Shown here piece after piece: positions 42,605 to 54,615 of a DNA stretch of 64,000 nt (position 1 is the stretch's first letter; every line of letters begins with the position of its first letter). The notes under the pieces were generated by a model. It was not told the DNA's origin, did no database searches, and was given only the letters and a program-made list of their open reading frames with translations. This DNA comes from Isoetes taiwanensis (Eukaryota; Streptophyta; Lycopodiopsida; Isoetales; Isoetaceae): NCBI GenBank assembly GCA_021234155.1, contig JAJEKV010000102.1, positions 498,001 to 562,000 of the forward strand, given 5' to 3'. The position numbers were made by a program, and so were the translations under genes.

Positions 42605-43470
42605 ATTTTCAAAAATCCTGCTAATCTGCTATTGACGACCTAGTCAGAAAAAGGAAAAGAAAAAATCATGTTGTAAGCATAGATTATAGAGTTCACCTTA
42701 TTAAACTGAATAATGCGGGATGATGCCATGCCATAACGGGCCAGCCTTATTTTTTAGCTCCACTAAAATGTATAGCCATCTTTCAAAATGTGCCAAATAA
42801 TGAATTTGTTTGTGTTCGCAGAGCGGCCTGGAGCACTTGGCAAAATGAGATGTGAATTACCTTGAGGGACCAGACAAATCACGTAGATCACATGTATTTT
42901 GTATATAGGAAGTCCTTCCAGCTTCCAAGCTTCCATTTATTGATTTATGCGTGCAAGGGCCTATACCTAGCATGGTCAAAGTCAAGGGGGTTTAGGGTCC
43001 CACCCACCTAATTTATCGTGGTGGCCTGGGCACCCCAGACGTATGGCTCGTGAACTCAGGGTGCTCGCCCCTTGCCGCGCAACTTAATGTAGTTGCACGG
43101 GGAGTGCTGTATATATCGGACGCAGTCATGTTATAGCCACGGGCATATCTGTGGTATATCCGTGTCTTTGACATGTTATAGCCACGCCAAAAAAATACAC
43201 AGTGTTTTTGTGGACTTCGGCGAATTTTTTGCCATTTAAGGCTGGCTATAACATGCTCACGTCTGACATTTACAGCGATGGGTTGCAAGGCAGCAAGTTC
43301 CCATGGTCATGCAACTGCTCTTTGTTTCGAGTCACGGCGAAATTGTCCAATGTGCCCCTATTACTGTTACAAGCCAGTGTGCCTTTTTTGAGTTAACATG
43401 AATGCCCTCTTCCCTTGTTTAACAACCATGGTAATGTTTGAACCAGTATGAAATCAGAAAAACTTCGTGT
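42605..43470. other. upstream region of PPR gene, no further gene seen
   Basis: Mixed sequence. 43080-43105 has a small palindrome (CGCAACTTAATGTAGTTGCA). GTTATAGCCACG occurs twice (43128-43139, 43173-43184), with a similar inverted AGGCTGGCTATAACATG near 43239. No ORF is convincing. Confidence 0.5.
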
Positions 43471-44180
43471 ATGTTTTCCCTAGTCGGATTGGGGCAGCAG
43501 ATGGATGCAATGAAGAAGTTGATTGAAGGAAGATCATTGGATGCTGCGTCCTTGATGAGGAAAACGAACGATATGAAAGAGAAAAAGAAAACATTAATCT
43601 GATTTATGCAAGTTAGAGGGGGAGAGAAATACCTTGAATAGGCTTGTGCAAAGCAAGGATGCACAGATCAGAATTCAGTTAAACAAATTGATGACTTCAT
43701 GCTCGACAGGGTAGCCAACTGATTTTGCATATGGCCTTGGCCTCCCACTTTGAAGAGGAAAATTTTTGTTTTATTGAGGAGATAAATGGCTTAAAGATGC
43801 CAATTGAGAGTTTGACAAATGAATTGCATGGATTAGAGGTTGCCATCCATGAAATCAGCAGGGATTTGGAGCCAAATGATGCTAGTGAGAGTAAAATAAA
43901 GGAAATGATATTATATTTAGAAAAATCTGATGTAATTTCCTTGCATTCTACTCCTCTACTTGTAGCATGAATCAAGGACATCAACTTCTGGTCGTGTGAA
44001 TACATGTAGCAATTGCAATGAGTGCCTCAACCCTATATTGCTGGTTTTACTATGTTGTGGACATCCCTACTGTCTACTTTGTCTATCATACAAGGTTTCC
44101 ACAACAAACCAATATATACATGAGTGTTTGTGGCCTGAAGATCTGCGTCAAATTATGGGACTCTCTACTTAACAAGGTAC
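43471..44180 (+). pseudogene. coiled-coil and RING-like exon fragments
   Basis: 43490-43600 encodes GQQMDAMKKLIEGRSLDAAS, 43725-43970 an acidic coiled-coil-like segment (FIEEINGLKMPIESLTNELH), and 43970-44175 TCSNCNECLNPILLVLLCCG then HPYCLLC. C-x2-C-x9-C-x-H-x2-C-x2-C is the first two-thirds of a RING finger. TTGTAG|CATGAATC and AACAAG|GTACTT would be its splice sites. I do not know the parent gene. No complete gene can be built. Confidence 0.45.
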
Positions 44181-44564
44181 TTTTAATTATGTTATCTTGA
44201 CTAATTACGTTTTTGGGTTGCCCCTAGAGGGGCAAACCCTTGTTCATGTGGGTTTTCGACATATTCTAAGTATATGCTGAAATATGCCTAGAATATACCG
44301 AAAGCTGCTCCAAACTTGATGTTGGCTGTAAACTGGCGGTCGCCAGCATTGTTAGGCGGATGCTGTGCAAACTGGCTGACCGGCTAAAGTCTACAATCTG
44401 CTCCGCTTTTGCATCCGAGGCTAACTCCGGAGGGGATCGGGCTAGATTGATCTAGGGCTGGGTTCGAATGGCAAAGCTCCGTTTGTGCGATCCTTTTGCA
44501 GACATATCGTGCGATGGCTGTAGATTTAAGGCTTTCTATCGAGTCTCACATCTGCGAAAGACAA

Positions 44565-44765
44565 GCATTACATGGAAAATATCATCGGGAGCTATTAACA
44601 TCCAACTCATATGCTGGTAAGTTTGCCAGCTTTTCTTTCTGGCTTTGATCTTTACGGTTATAACCAGAACTGACTTCAAAAAGTGGCTCATTTTCATTAT
44701 GTTTGAGCTTGAAGACATTACAAGGAAAATATCCGTTGGAGCTCTTAAACATCCAACCCAATAAG
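44565..44765 (+). repeat. imperfect duplication of about 55 bp
   Basis: ACATTACAAGGAAAATATCC...GGAGCTCTTAAACATCCAAC at about 44714-44758 repeats GCATTACATGGAAAATATCA...GGAGCTATTAACATCCAAC at about 44567-44612. The copies are 147 bp apart. Confidence 0.7.
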
Positions 44766-44788
44766 ATGAGATTTCCACGTAAGTTTTA

Positions 44789-44880
44789 GTGATCCCATAG
44801 CAACTACTCGGGAGACTAAAATTTTGAAGAAGTTGCATCATGAAAACATTATCAATTTAAAGGAGATAGTGACATCAGGT
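44789..44880 (+). pseudogene. CDK (CDKC-like) kinase exon fragment
   Basis: The frame reads PIATTRETKILKKLHHENII then NLKEIVTSG. This is the alpha-C helix region (A-I-R-E-I-K-I-L-K-K-L-x-H-x-N-I-I-x-L-K-E-I-V-T-S) of CDK9/CDKC-type kinases, followed by a TCAG|GTAAGG donor. The catalytic core exons are not found downstream, so only this exon is present. Confidence 0.7.
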
Positions 44881-46383
44881 AAGGAACGTACTGGCTACGA
44901 AGCTTTTTTATTTGTCTTTGATTCTTACTGATTGTTTTTCCATGAAGTTCCTGATTGAAGATGAGAAAGCCAAGCAAGCAACTTTACAACTAGCAAAGCA
45001 AAGAATTTTGCATGATTAGGCAAAACAAAACAACATGCAAGATCCACCAAAGCCAGGTAATTTAGTCTATTTGCTTCATAGTTTGCCAAATTCAAAGTCT
45101 GATAGTTTGTTAATTTGATCCCATCTTTTGGATGAAGATGATAAAAATATTTACAAGGAAAGTATTTATATGGAAAATGGTGGTGCATCATCCGCAAGAA
45201 CTTCGAATGTCTAAAAAGTCGTGCCATGGTAGGGAGTTCAGAGTCTCTAATTCAAGGGACAAGGTATGGAAAAGAAATAGACCAGCATGGAACTGTGATA
45301 ATGTTCAATGATGCACCTACCTTAGGATATTGGGTTTTGGGAATGGAGTCTGCCTGCGCAGAGAAAGAATGAGTTCAACAATGTTGAGAATTGCATTTGA
45401 AAAAACAATACTATTCTCAAGTATCATCGCTTCAACAGTCCTGTGCATATAATCAAATTTTGATTCCTAGTTCATCCTTATTTGTTTTGCTTTTTAAGAT
45501 TTTTCAAGATACAGGAAGAAACGAAAATACAATTTTTGATGAAAAGGGGTCATCGGAACCGATTACCTGCAGAGGTGAGAGTAGACAGATAACTTAGCAC
45601 AATTTTAACAATTATTGTTCACTGTGCTAATTCCTATAGATATTTTACATACATGCACTTTATTAGATCCGTCTCTTCTTTTCAGGTTTGTAGAGAATGG
45701 GAGTCAGCAGCCAAGCAGGTCAATACTAATGTAAGACTGGTGCTTCTGCATAATGGTTTGTTCTTGATAAAGATGGTGGAGTTGTAGGTGTGTATTCTCA
45801 AATCAAATTTCTGGCTTGTTGTATGATCACGTCTTTGCAGTTATTTTTAGGGCTAGGATGCTTCTAGTTTCTAATGATGATGCCAGTATGATATGTCTGC
45901 AGCATGTGTTATATCTTTGTAACATCATTTGATGCTTAACTTCAGATTACCTTAGATCATGGATTGGAAGCATCAAACTAACATATTTCCTTTGTTGATT
46001 TGATGTATGTCTATAATCTTGTATAGATGACAGATTTTCCTGCTAACTTTTTGTCAACATAGATGTTTATGCTTTGCAGCAAAAATGGTTCCAATGCTTA
46101 AGCTGTTTGCTAGCGGCCGTTTAAGTTCTGGAAACCAATGGCATGAAAAACGTCATGCATCTAATCCATAGTTAGCCTGCCTGTAGTAATGTTCTAAAAA
46201 GTCAATAACATGCATCACAACTATAGTTGCATTATCTTTGTCAGTCAATGTGCAGGTGTTACTCGATTCATCATGAAGATATTGTTTCAGTTATAGTTCA
46301 GGCACTTCAAATCCTGCATATGATGGTAATATGCTTTGTCCGAGACTATAATATGGTTTGATATCCTCTATTTCAATTTCATA
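44881..46383. other. intergenic or intron-like, no gene supported
   Basis: AT-rich. Short coding-looking scraps occur (for example VCREWESAAKQ near 45690) but none is identified. Confidence 0.4.
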
Positions 46384-46599
46384 TTTATGGAATAAAACAA
46401 GCAAACTCACAGTATTAAAATTATTTCTTTAAGATATTGACAGTGAGAGGAGTGATCCAAGTTACAAGTGGAGATAGATAGCATTTATCAAAACTGTGTT
46501 AATGATTTATGGAATAAGACAAGCAAATTCACAGTATTGAAATTATTTCTTTAAGATATTGACGCATAGAGGAGTGATCCAAGTTACAAAACGAGATAG
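46384..46599 (+). repeat. tandem duplication of about 93 bp, period 123 bp
   Basis: TTTATGGAATAAAACAAGCA...GGAGTGATCCAAGTTACAA at 46384-46476 is repeated at 46507-46599 with few changes. Confidence 0.85.
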
Positions 46600-46910
46600 T
46601 CAGAATGTCCCACAACCTCTTCAAGTTGCTATTTGTAGCATGTCAGATTTTCTCAACTCTCACTTCAAGGTGGGAATTACTTTTCTAGCATTCTATTTCT
46701 AGTGTTGAAAATTTGTAACCTATAAAAGAAATACATTTATAACCTCATTACTCAGATAAAATGGAAGTGTGCCCTATCTGCAGTGCAATACATGATCTAG
46801 CGGATATCTAGCTAACTCATTTCAATTCTCAATTGGAGATAATCAACCGAGGGTAGTGTATCTTGCACATTTTTCTAATATGGGACAACATGTCTTTTAA
46901 TTGTAAAAGG

Positions 46911-47565
46911 AAGTTCTTGGCGTTGATGGATCTCTCGCACAATTTCCTCCGAAGGGCTGGAATTCATATGATTCATTTACATGGACCATTAGCTTAAGAA
47001 GACTTTTTGAACAATGCTAAGCTCAGATTTTGAGTTGCTTCTTCCATTCGACTATGAGGTAATAATAGAGAAAGCAATAAAACTCATACAAGCATTGTTG
47101 ATTGTTCAAGTGTATATGGAGTATGTAGTCGTGGATATGTTATAGTATCGCAAGCATGAGCCTGATGTTACCTTCACCACAGCTGGACATGATGTAATAG
47201 ACAATTGGGGAAGACCCAGGAAAAGGGTTTGGACCTGTTGCAGAACTTATTCATTCTATGGGTCTGAAGTTTGGGATCCATGTTGTTCGTGGCATCAAAG
47301 ACACCGCAAGAGAAAGTAATACGCTATCGCGGGTGCGAGGGTGCTTGCCATTGATTCGTTAGACAATGTTGTAATTCAACATCCGTGATGCGCAACATGT
47401 AGCTATTCCATCTGCATCAGCTTGTCATATTATAATATTATTGCATTGGTTTTAGCATTTTGCGCGCCGTACACTAATTCTACTTGATCTAACTACAAGG
47501 GAGCCCACCAGGACCAGATCTGCATAACTGGACTGCAGGAGATATTGCTCTTCTTGATCTAGAAG
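46911..47565 (+). pseudogene. GH27 (melibiase/alpha-galactosidase-like) gene remnant
   Basis: Separate frames give QFPPKGWNSYDSFTWTIS (46943-46996) with a damaged EEDFLNNAK, YMEYVVVDML-stop-YRKH (47114-47160), GFGPVAELIHSMGLKFGIHV then VRGI (47228-47296) and NWTAGDIALLD (47529-47560). This order matches the first strands of the melibiase barrel (G-W-N-S-Y-D, then Y-V-V-V-D, then G-L-K-F-G-I-H). The segment carrying the catalytic Asp pair is not seen. Frameshifts and an in-frame stop make it a pseudogene. Confidence 0.78.
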
Positions 47566-49480
47566 TGCTCATTTATGCCAGATTGTTTCGTTGGAGTAAA
47601 CGTTAGTAATGAGGGTGGTCAAGCTTTTATAAAATCTTTGTATCAACAGTATGCAGATTGGGGAGTTTATTTTGGTACATTTTGATCCCGTTTTTGAAAC
47701 TGTGATCATAAAATGTGACTAAGGTTGAACTCACCTAAATCCTGCATACCTTACATGTTGCAAGAGGCAAGGTACAACGGAAAGGGAAATGATCTTTTGC
47801 ATGCCAGAGTAACAATTTGAAAACTACAGGAAACCTAATAATGACCTGCTCTGTCACCCGGTAGAATGAGTTTGTTAAAGTAATCAGCATGACAAAGTCG
47901 CATTGCAAGCTAGGACTCACTGTCGCTCTAGTAAGACAAGATGAACTCATCAGTGATTCATCGCTAATGTGCAATGTGCTGAGATGTGGTGTCTAATAAC
48001 AAAGGCATCTTATGCAAAATATTTGAAGAAAGAGAACAATCAACATAATACAATCTATTGAACCATGTATACTGCCTCTAAGTCGTACAATGATTGCTTG
48101 CTTTGGGCTGCACTTTCGTAAATCTCTATGCACTGGAATTTGTAAATATTGTTCATGTAATGGACAGACCAAATGGGCACTTGTGGACAGTTCATGGTAG
48201 TTTTTGGTCCTATTAAGTGTACGTTCAAACACCTTAATACATGGTACAAGACATGACGATGCCAAACAGACTAAAGGTTCTCTATTAAGCTTGTCATTGA
48301 TGCTACGAAACTAGTTTATGTTGTTCTTTTCTCTGCACAATTTGCTTAAACATTATGTAAGCCATGACTAATGCCCATAATTGCATTTCACATGTCCACG
48401 GATAATGCTCGACATTGCTAGACACAAGTTTTTAATACAAATTATTGAAGATGCCTTTCACATTAAAGTTGCTGCGCAATATTAACGGAACCCATACTTC
48501 TAGATTTTATATCTAGAAGATGCAATACATTCACAGCCATACTCTATCTAGCAAATCCTTCCATAAATGTTGGAATATTAATAGGATTTCATATCCCCTT
48601 TCATAAATGTTAGAGAATATTAACAGAGTTTTTTCCTTATTTTTAAGTTTTTTATTAAGAAACTTAAATAGAAACAACTTACACAATTTTTTGTATGTGC
48701 AATCTCAATATTGAATTTGCTTATGTCCTAATTCACCGTACATTTCCCAATTTTAGAGCTCGATAAATTTGTACAAAACTTTCATTAAACTTGAGAAAAC
48801 GAAAAATCTGCGACTACACCCTCGGGCACTGGAAGGCAACCCTTTGTGCGCGGCACCTCGTTTTTTTTACTATTCTGTTGTAGCAATTGCTTTGATTTGA
48901 ACATGTGTGATTGTCATTATTATCTAGACATTTAGTTGCTTGTTAGGTAAAATTCCAAATTGGCATTCAACTTTTACATGGATTATCTTATGTTGTTCTT
49001 AAAGTAAATGTATTCGAAGGTCAGTGCAATTTATGTAACCCTATAATCGCATTTATTTCATATTTTGTACATATTTTTTGTCATAAATACCTTATAAATT
49101 TGTTTTTCTTCTTTTCTTTATTTTTGGAGAGTATTTGTGCCAGGGAATGCCGTGATAACGCGCGCATGCGTTCCTTCATCTTGCACTCCCTCCCAAGATC
49201 CAACTTCCCACTGCGGGATCCCAGTTGACGGAATTAAATGCAAATTTGAATGGCCCGCAACCATTGAATGAGAAAATCTAGAGCAAGGAAAAATTGGGAT
49301 GATACAAATTTTGAGCTCAGCTTTCTCCACCGTCTCCTTTGGAGCCCATCTCATGTTGTCGGATTGGAAAGATGAGTACAAAACCAGCGGATCTGCAGGT
49401 ATAGATGGTGGCATCGTTTGATCTTTTGTGCTTCAGCTGGTCGGATGGTGCTAAAAACTAACTTAATAAGATTTTTTTCT
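47566..49480. other. AT-rich intergenic, no gene seen
   Basis: No supported gene. ORFs at 47735-47974, 47993-48265 and 49118-49414 (all -) lack motifs. Confidence 0.5.
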
Positions 49481-49815
49481 CAGGGTTTTGTGTTCTGATC
49501 TTGCTTCTGGAGCCAACCTTGCTTCTCTGATCTTACTTCTGGAGCCGACCTTGGAAGGTTTCGATTCTGTTTCATTTTATTATTTGTGCTTGAGCTGGTC
49601 AGATTGTGTTAAAAAACTAACTTAATAAGATGTTTTTCTCAGGGTTTTGTGTTCTGATCTTGCTTCTAGAGCCGACCTTATTTTTTCTCGATCTTGCTTC
49701 GAGCCGATCTTGCTTCGCGGATCTTGCTTATAGAACCGATCTTGCTTCTAAAAAACTGATCTTGAAGGTCTCGATTTTGTTCTCTCGATCTTGCTTCTAC
49801 ACCGAATTTGGAAGG
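49481..49815 (+). repeat. degenerate GATCTTGCTTCT minisatellite
   Basis: Units like TTCTGATCTTGCTTCTGGAG and CCGACCTT recur about ten times in two blocks (49490-49560 and 49640-49815). The flank ACTAACTTAATAAGATTTTT is also duplicated (49449-, 49616-). Confidence 0.8.
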
Positions 49816-51146
49816 TAGTAAGTCGTGAAGATAGCTTTGCTTTATTATAAAAATATCAGAAGCTAGCACATCGCAGCCTTTGCATCATTCAAAAATGACT
49901 CTAAGATAGCTTTGCATCTGCAAATTGATAACCTAATGTTCAGATTGTCTTGAAACATGTATGGTAACATTTGTGCTTTGGGCCAGACAGAAGAGGAAAT
50001 GTTATGTAAAATATACTAATATTTTTGTGCAGATTCCGAGTAGTAGTATCACATCAAAACTGAAATTGAGTTGCTGTTGGAGCGATCGGACTGAACATCA
50101 ATTTTTTTCATATCTGACAATTCTTTTTATACAGTTTGAAGGGTCTACAGATGCTACGTGTATGTTGAGGTAGCCATTTTCCCAGCCAAAACCATTAATA
50201 TTTTTGTATCTTTTTTCATAGAGAGGATTTACTTCAGATCTCTATTCATGGCTTTTATGTGTTGAGCATGAACACTCTTCAATGGCGTGAATGTTCTCTG
50301 GCATAATTGGAACATGTATATATCATTTAACCTATCTTTGGCTAATGGAATGGTAGATCATTCAAGTGGCCACCTCCAAAGCCGTAGCTTACATTTCATT
50401 TCCATTTTCGTGACGAACCTTAATCCCTTTTTGCCATTGTAATTTCGTTTTTGTAAGGATGTCGTTATCGTACAACATGCTGTGTTTGCAGGATGCCATT
50501 TCATTCTAAAGCTATGTCCATTTCGAAGCTATGATTTTGGTTTTAGGGATTGTGTTGCATGCATCTTGCTTTAAGCTTCCAATGGAGAAGAGTAAAAACG
50601 TCTTCTCAGCATTGCAAGCACAAAGGTAGGATTTTCTAGTGATGGTAAAGAGCATGACGGCATTAAACTTCATGACTAGCAGACATCTCTGCTGCAACTC
50701 CATCACTTGGGTAAGTGCTGCCAATCTATGGCTTTCAATTTGCTTTGCTTAAAAATTAGCTTTCCAGTGCCAACATGTGCAGTTTCTTGGGTATTGCTTA
50801 TGAGATCTGTTCGCAATTGCAAAGCATATGCCTCCTCAAAGCAAAATATATGCCTCCTCAAATTGCATTGACTATCTGCTGCCAAAGCATATGCCTCCCC
50901 AATATGCATTGACTACCCTTAGGATCAATTGCTCAATCTGCACCTAAATTCCTTCACTAAATAGATAGTTACAAAAGACCTGAATAGATATACAACTATG
51001 TCCTTATTACTATTTTTTTTTGTATGCATGTTCTCTGGAAGCTTCAAGGTCTGAATTTGTTCATTGGACTTACCATATACTCAAATGTAATGGTATACAT
51101 TAAGATCATAACTGGTTATAATGTAGAAAGTGTCTGAGCTTTTGAA
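49816..51146. other. intergenic, no gene seen
   Basis: No supported gene. 50816-50905 contains three GCATATGCCTCC / ATATGCCTCCTCAAA repeats. Confidence 0.5.
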
Positions 51147-51284
51147 GGCATTTTCAGACCATTCAATTTAAAGCCGCTGCATGATATTGAAAGGCATTTT
51201 CAGACCATTCAATTTAAAGCCGCTGCATGATATTGAAAGACATTTTCAGACCATTCAATTTAAAGCTGCTATATGATATTGAAA
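51147..51284 (+). repeat. 46-bp tandem repeat, three units
   Basis: GGCATTTTCAGACCATTCAA...CCGCTGCATGATATTGAAA starts at 51147, 51193 and 51239 with exact 46-bp spacing; the third copy has a few changes. It directly precedes the LINE-like element. Confidence 0.92.
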
Positions 51285-51299
51285 TGGAAGCTTTTTTTA

Positions 51300-53254
51300 T
51301 GAATCAAGGCCACCAAACATGTCAAATTGTGCCTCTAAAGACAGTCTCTGATAGCAATTAAATGAGATCAAATATCAACTTGAGAGGATGAGTAATGGAA
51401 AAGCAACAGACTTAGAGGGGCTAACAGCAGAATTATTGAAGTGGGGTGGAGAAAAATTGTGGTACAAGCTTACAGATATGATGAATAGAGCTGCTAAAGA
51501 GGGCCTCCCAAAAGATTGGCGCACATGTAGGGTTGTACCGATACACAAGGCAGGCAGCATGCAGGATGTCAAGAACTATCGCACAATCATGGTTGGAATT
51601 GTTTTCTCTAAGCTTTTGGGAGCTTTGTTGGAGCACAAACTTAGTAACTGGGCTGAGACTAATGGGAAAAGAGCAAAAGGCCAAGTGGGTTTTAGGAGAA
51701 AGCATAGCACACTAGATCATATCTTGACAATGAGGACATTGATTGAACAAGCTAAGGGCCCAAGGAAGGCGTTATATGTAGCTTACATAGACTTTTCCAA
51801 AGCATTTGACACCGTTCCCAGATATGAACTAGGAGCTAGGATGGAAAGAATTGGAGTTCCGAGTGCTTTAAGGGGTGCTGTAGCGAAACTGTATGAGGAA
51901 GTGTTGGTCAGATTATCAGTTCATATGCCTGAGGAGATACAGAGCACGATTGGAGTCAAGCAAGGATGCCCCTTGTCTCCAACACTATTTGGGATGTTTA
52001 TAGATGAGCTAGAAGATTGGCTACAGGCCAGGGGCGAGGCAGGCACCACACTGGGAAGGTACATAATTCAATTACTATTATATGCAGATGATATAGTGTT
52101 GTTGTCAGATTCTCAAGAAGGTTTACAGCAACATTTAGACAATTTGAGCATTTTTTGTGATGATAAGAAAATGAGTGTAAATATGAAGAAGACCAAATGC
52201 ATGGTCTTTGGGACTGTAAATAGACCTTGTTTCGGATATAAAAATCTACCAGTTGAGATTGTGGATCACTATAAATAACTGGGGATTGAATTGTGCTCCA
52301 ATTATAGTTGGAAGCGTTGTGTCAAAAACAGAGTAACAGGAGGGAAGACGGCACTGTAGAGCATGCTCATACGATGTCACAAGGCATCTTTGCAGTCTTG
52401 GCATATGAAAAAGAATGTTGTTTATGACTTTAGTACAAACAGTGACATTGTATGGATCCCAAATTTGGGGGCCGTCCTTATCTCCAAGGCTTTGGGCAAG
52501 AGTGGAGAGCGTGCTCAAACTATTTTTGCAGGAGGAATTAGGGGTCAAAAGATCGATACAATATGAAATCCTGTTAGCAGAGGCAGGGATGTTGCCCTTA
52601 GAGGCAGAAGCATTATGTCAAACTTTGTCTTATGTGGGTAGAATACGGCAACTGGATGATGTGAGACTCCCAAAGGTAGCGGCTAATCTAACACGAGAAA
52701 AAGGTTGGATGTACGATGTGGTTAAATGGATGGAAAGGTGGGGGATCTCAGAAGCAGACTGGCCAGATTCTGAGGAAGGAATCCGAGATTTGGTGCAGCT
52801 CAAGTTTGTTGAGAGGATGTGCCAAAAGCATAGCACTTGATTTTTATAGAGCTGAAATCAATCCAATGATAATTTACACGGAGCAGGATTATCTGCAAAA
52901 ATCAAAAGCAATGTGGATAAGGAGGGTAATTGCTAGATATCGCACGAGCTCTCATAGACTAAAAGTGGAGACAGGTAGGTGGAACCAAATTCCAAGAGAA
53001 GAGCGCATTTGTAAGTGCTGCGATGAAGACCAGGTGGAAGACGAATCACATACATTCCTTTTTGTAGCCACAGGAGCATAAGATGAGACATGGTATAACT
53101 GAGACTTCCTTTTATTTGTTACAAAGGGACCCAAATCAATTGGGTAAATTTATGCTAGATATTGAAAGGCATCGAGCTCTTATATTGAAATTGGAGAACA
53201 TCTCATTGTAAATGATGCCTCATGGCCCTAAGGGTCGATCCGAGGCAAGATTAA

Positions 53255-53288
<34 letters not shown>

Positions 53289-53295
53289 ATTATTG
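51300..53295 (+). mobile_element. 5'-truncated jockey-like LINE ending in (ATT)n
   Basis: Contains the RT and C-terminal region of a non-LTR element (see next entry) and ends in an ATT microsatellite at about 53248-53287 instead of poly(A). Residue style and tail differ from the L1-type LINE at 9020-11949, so two LINE lineages are present. No endonuclease domain is seen, so the 5' end was lost. Confidence 0.85.
51388..53130 (+). pseudogene. LINE reverse transcriptase remnant (jockey-like)
   Basis: A 296-aa open frame (51388-52278) has GKATDLEGLTAELLKWGGEK, VGFRRKHSTLDHILTMRTLI, AYIDFSKAFDTVPR (first catalytic Asp), GVKQGCPLSPTLFGMF and LLLYADDIVLLSDS (Y-A-D-D). Downstream frames 52415-52840 and 52716-53081 carry the connection region and a cysteine cluster ERICKCCDEDQVEDESHTFL (C-x2-C...H). 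A stop after VDHYK and two frame changes disable it. The RT core is the best preserved polymerase in the window. Confidence 0.92.
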
Positions 53296-54270
53296 ATAAT
53301 GAAAGGTCATTTTTGTTTACTTTTTATTTGAACACCTTGCAAGCGAAAGCTCATCTTTAAAAGTGAGCTTCAATTGTGCATTGTGTTGTGTTTCACTTTA
53401 TTTTTTTTAACCGTCTTCCTTAGATCTATAGTAAGATTGTATTCTTTGGGATCGCATTAAGCATGGGCACGACTTTGAATGCCTTGACTAATATATTTTT
53501 ACTTTGGCAAAGAACTAATATATGCAACACATTTTTGAATTTGAAAGGTTATTCTGCTGAGTAAATATTCATTTGGCTAAACATTATATTATTACAAGAA
53601 ACTTATCGTGGTGGCCAAGGCCACCGCGAACGTTTCTCTTTCCCAGCCTTTTGTATACACTCATAACCTTATTCGGATCATATGATAGATAGAATAACAT
53701 GTGGGACTGTTGCCCATAACAAATGGCCTAACGTGCAACATCTCTGCTATTCTACCAAGGTGAAATCAAACTAAGTAATGTTTGCACTACAAAGATAGAT
53801 TCTGGCTCTGCATTTTACCATGGAGATGATTTAGATGTCCCAATGAAGGCCCTGTTGAAATTGCATTTCAATTCTTTCTTCGCTTACATGGGCTTAAATT
53901 CCTTAAATTATTCAAGTAATAGACAATTTTCAAGACCATTCAAAAGCAATTTCGAGATTAACAAAGTGCGTGCCACAGCCACAGGAGCAATACCAGAGTT
54001 TCTCTGTAAAAAAGCCTTCATGTTCTTGTATAATAGTCTAAGTGGTGTTTCACTTCAAAAGAATTGATTCTGAAGGGGACACAACAATGTAATTCTCTTC
54101 ATATCTACTATTGGGTGCCAGGGTATTTTGGCAACTATCAAAAATACATGAATACTGATGTTCACAAGTTCTATCTTATTGTCATCCTGCTATCTTATTG
54201 TCATATCGGACAGAATGACAGAATAACCTCTACCCTACAGGAGAAGTTCAATAAGCAATAAGGTAACTGA
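53296..54270. other. intergenic, no gene seen
   Basis: AT-rich. CTTATCGTGGTGGCCAAGGC at 53602-53621 resembles TTTATCGTGGTGGCCTGGGC at 43012-43031, perhaps a shared short repeat. Small ORFs only. Confidence 0.45.
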
Positions 54271-54400
54271 AACCAGCTCAAGCTCCACCACACCTAACCT
54301 GAGGGCAAGCGGTCAGTTATGCCCTGTCACTGCAACTTGGTTAAATCTTCCAAAGTCAAATCTGGCCCTCAGGTTAGGTGTGGTGGAGCTTGAGCTGGTT
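54271..54400. repeat. perfect 36-bp inverted repeat with 58-base loop
   Basis: 54271-54306 (AACCAGCTCAAGCTCCACCA...CCTGAGGGC) and 54365-54400 are exact reverse complements over 36 bases. Transcribed, it would fold into a 36-bp perfect stem. It lies about 215 bp before the right arm of the large inverted repeat. Confidence 0.95.
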
Positions 54401-54615
54401 TTGTGTGGTGACGATTCATGCGGTAAGTGCTCTTAATTAGTGGGATTCCTTCTCAAGAAGTTTCCGGAAATGAGGCATTTAACAGATCATTTTCTTGCCT
54501 GGCTTTTGAACAGAATGATCAACAACATCACGTTTCCGCAATTTCTTCAGAATCAACAATAAAAATGCAAGTTGGACTTCACATTCAAGTGAAGTACTAA
54601 TACAGCTAGGCCTCT

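Noticed and set aside
43013-53625. Short TTATCGTGGTGGCC match between 43013 and 53603 as transposon ends
   Set aside because: Direct orientation and under 20 bp; not enough to define an element.
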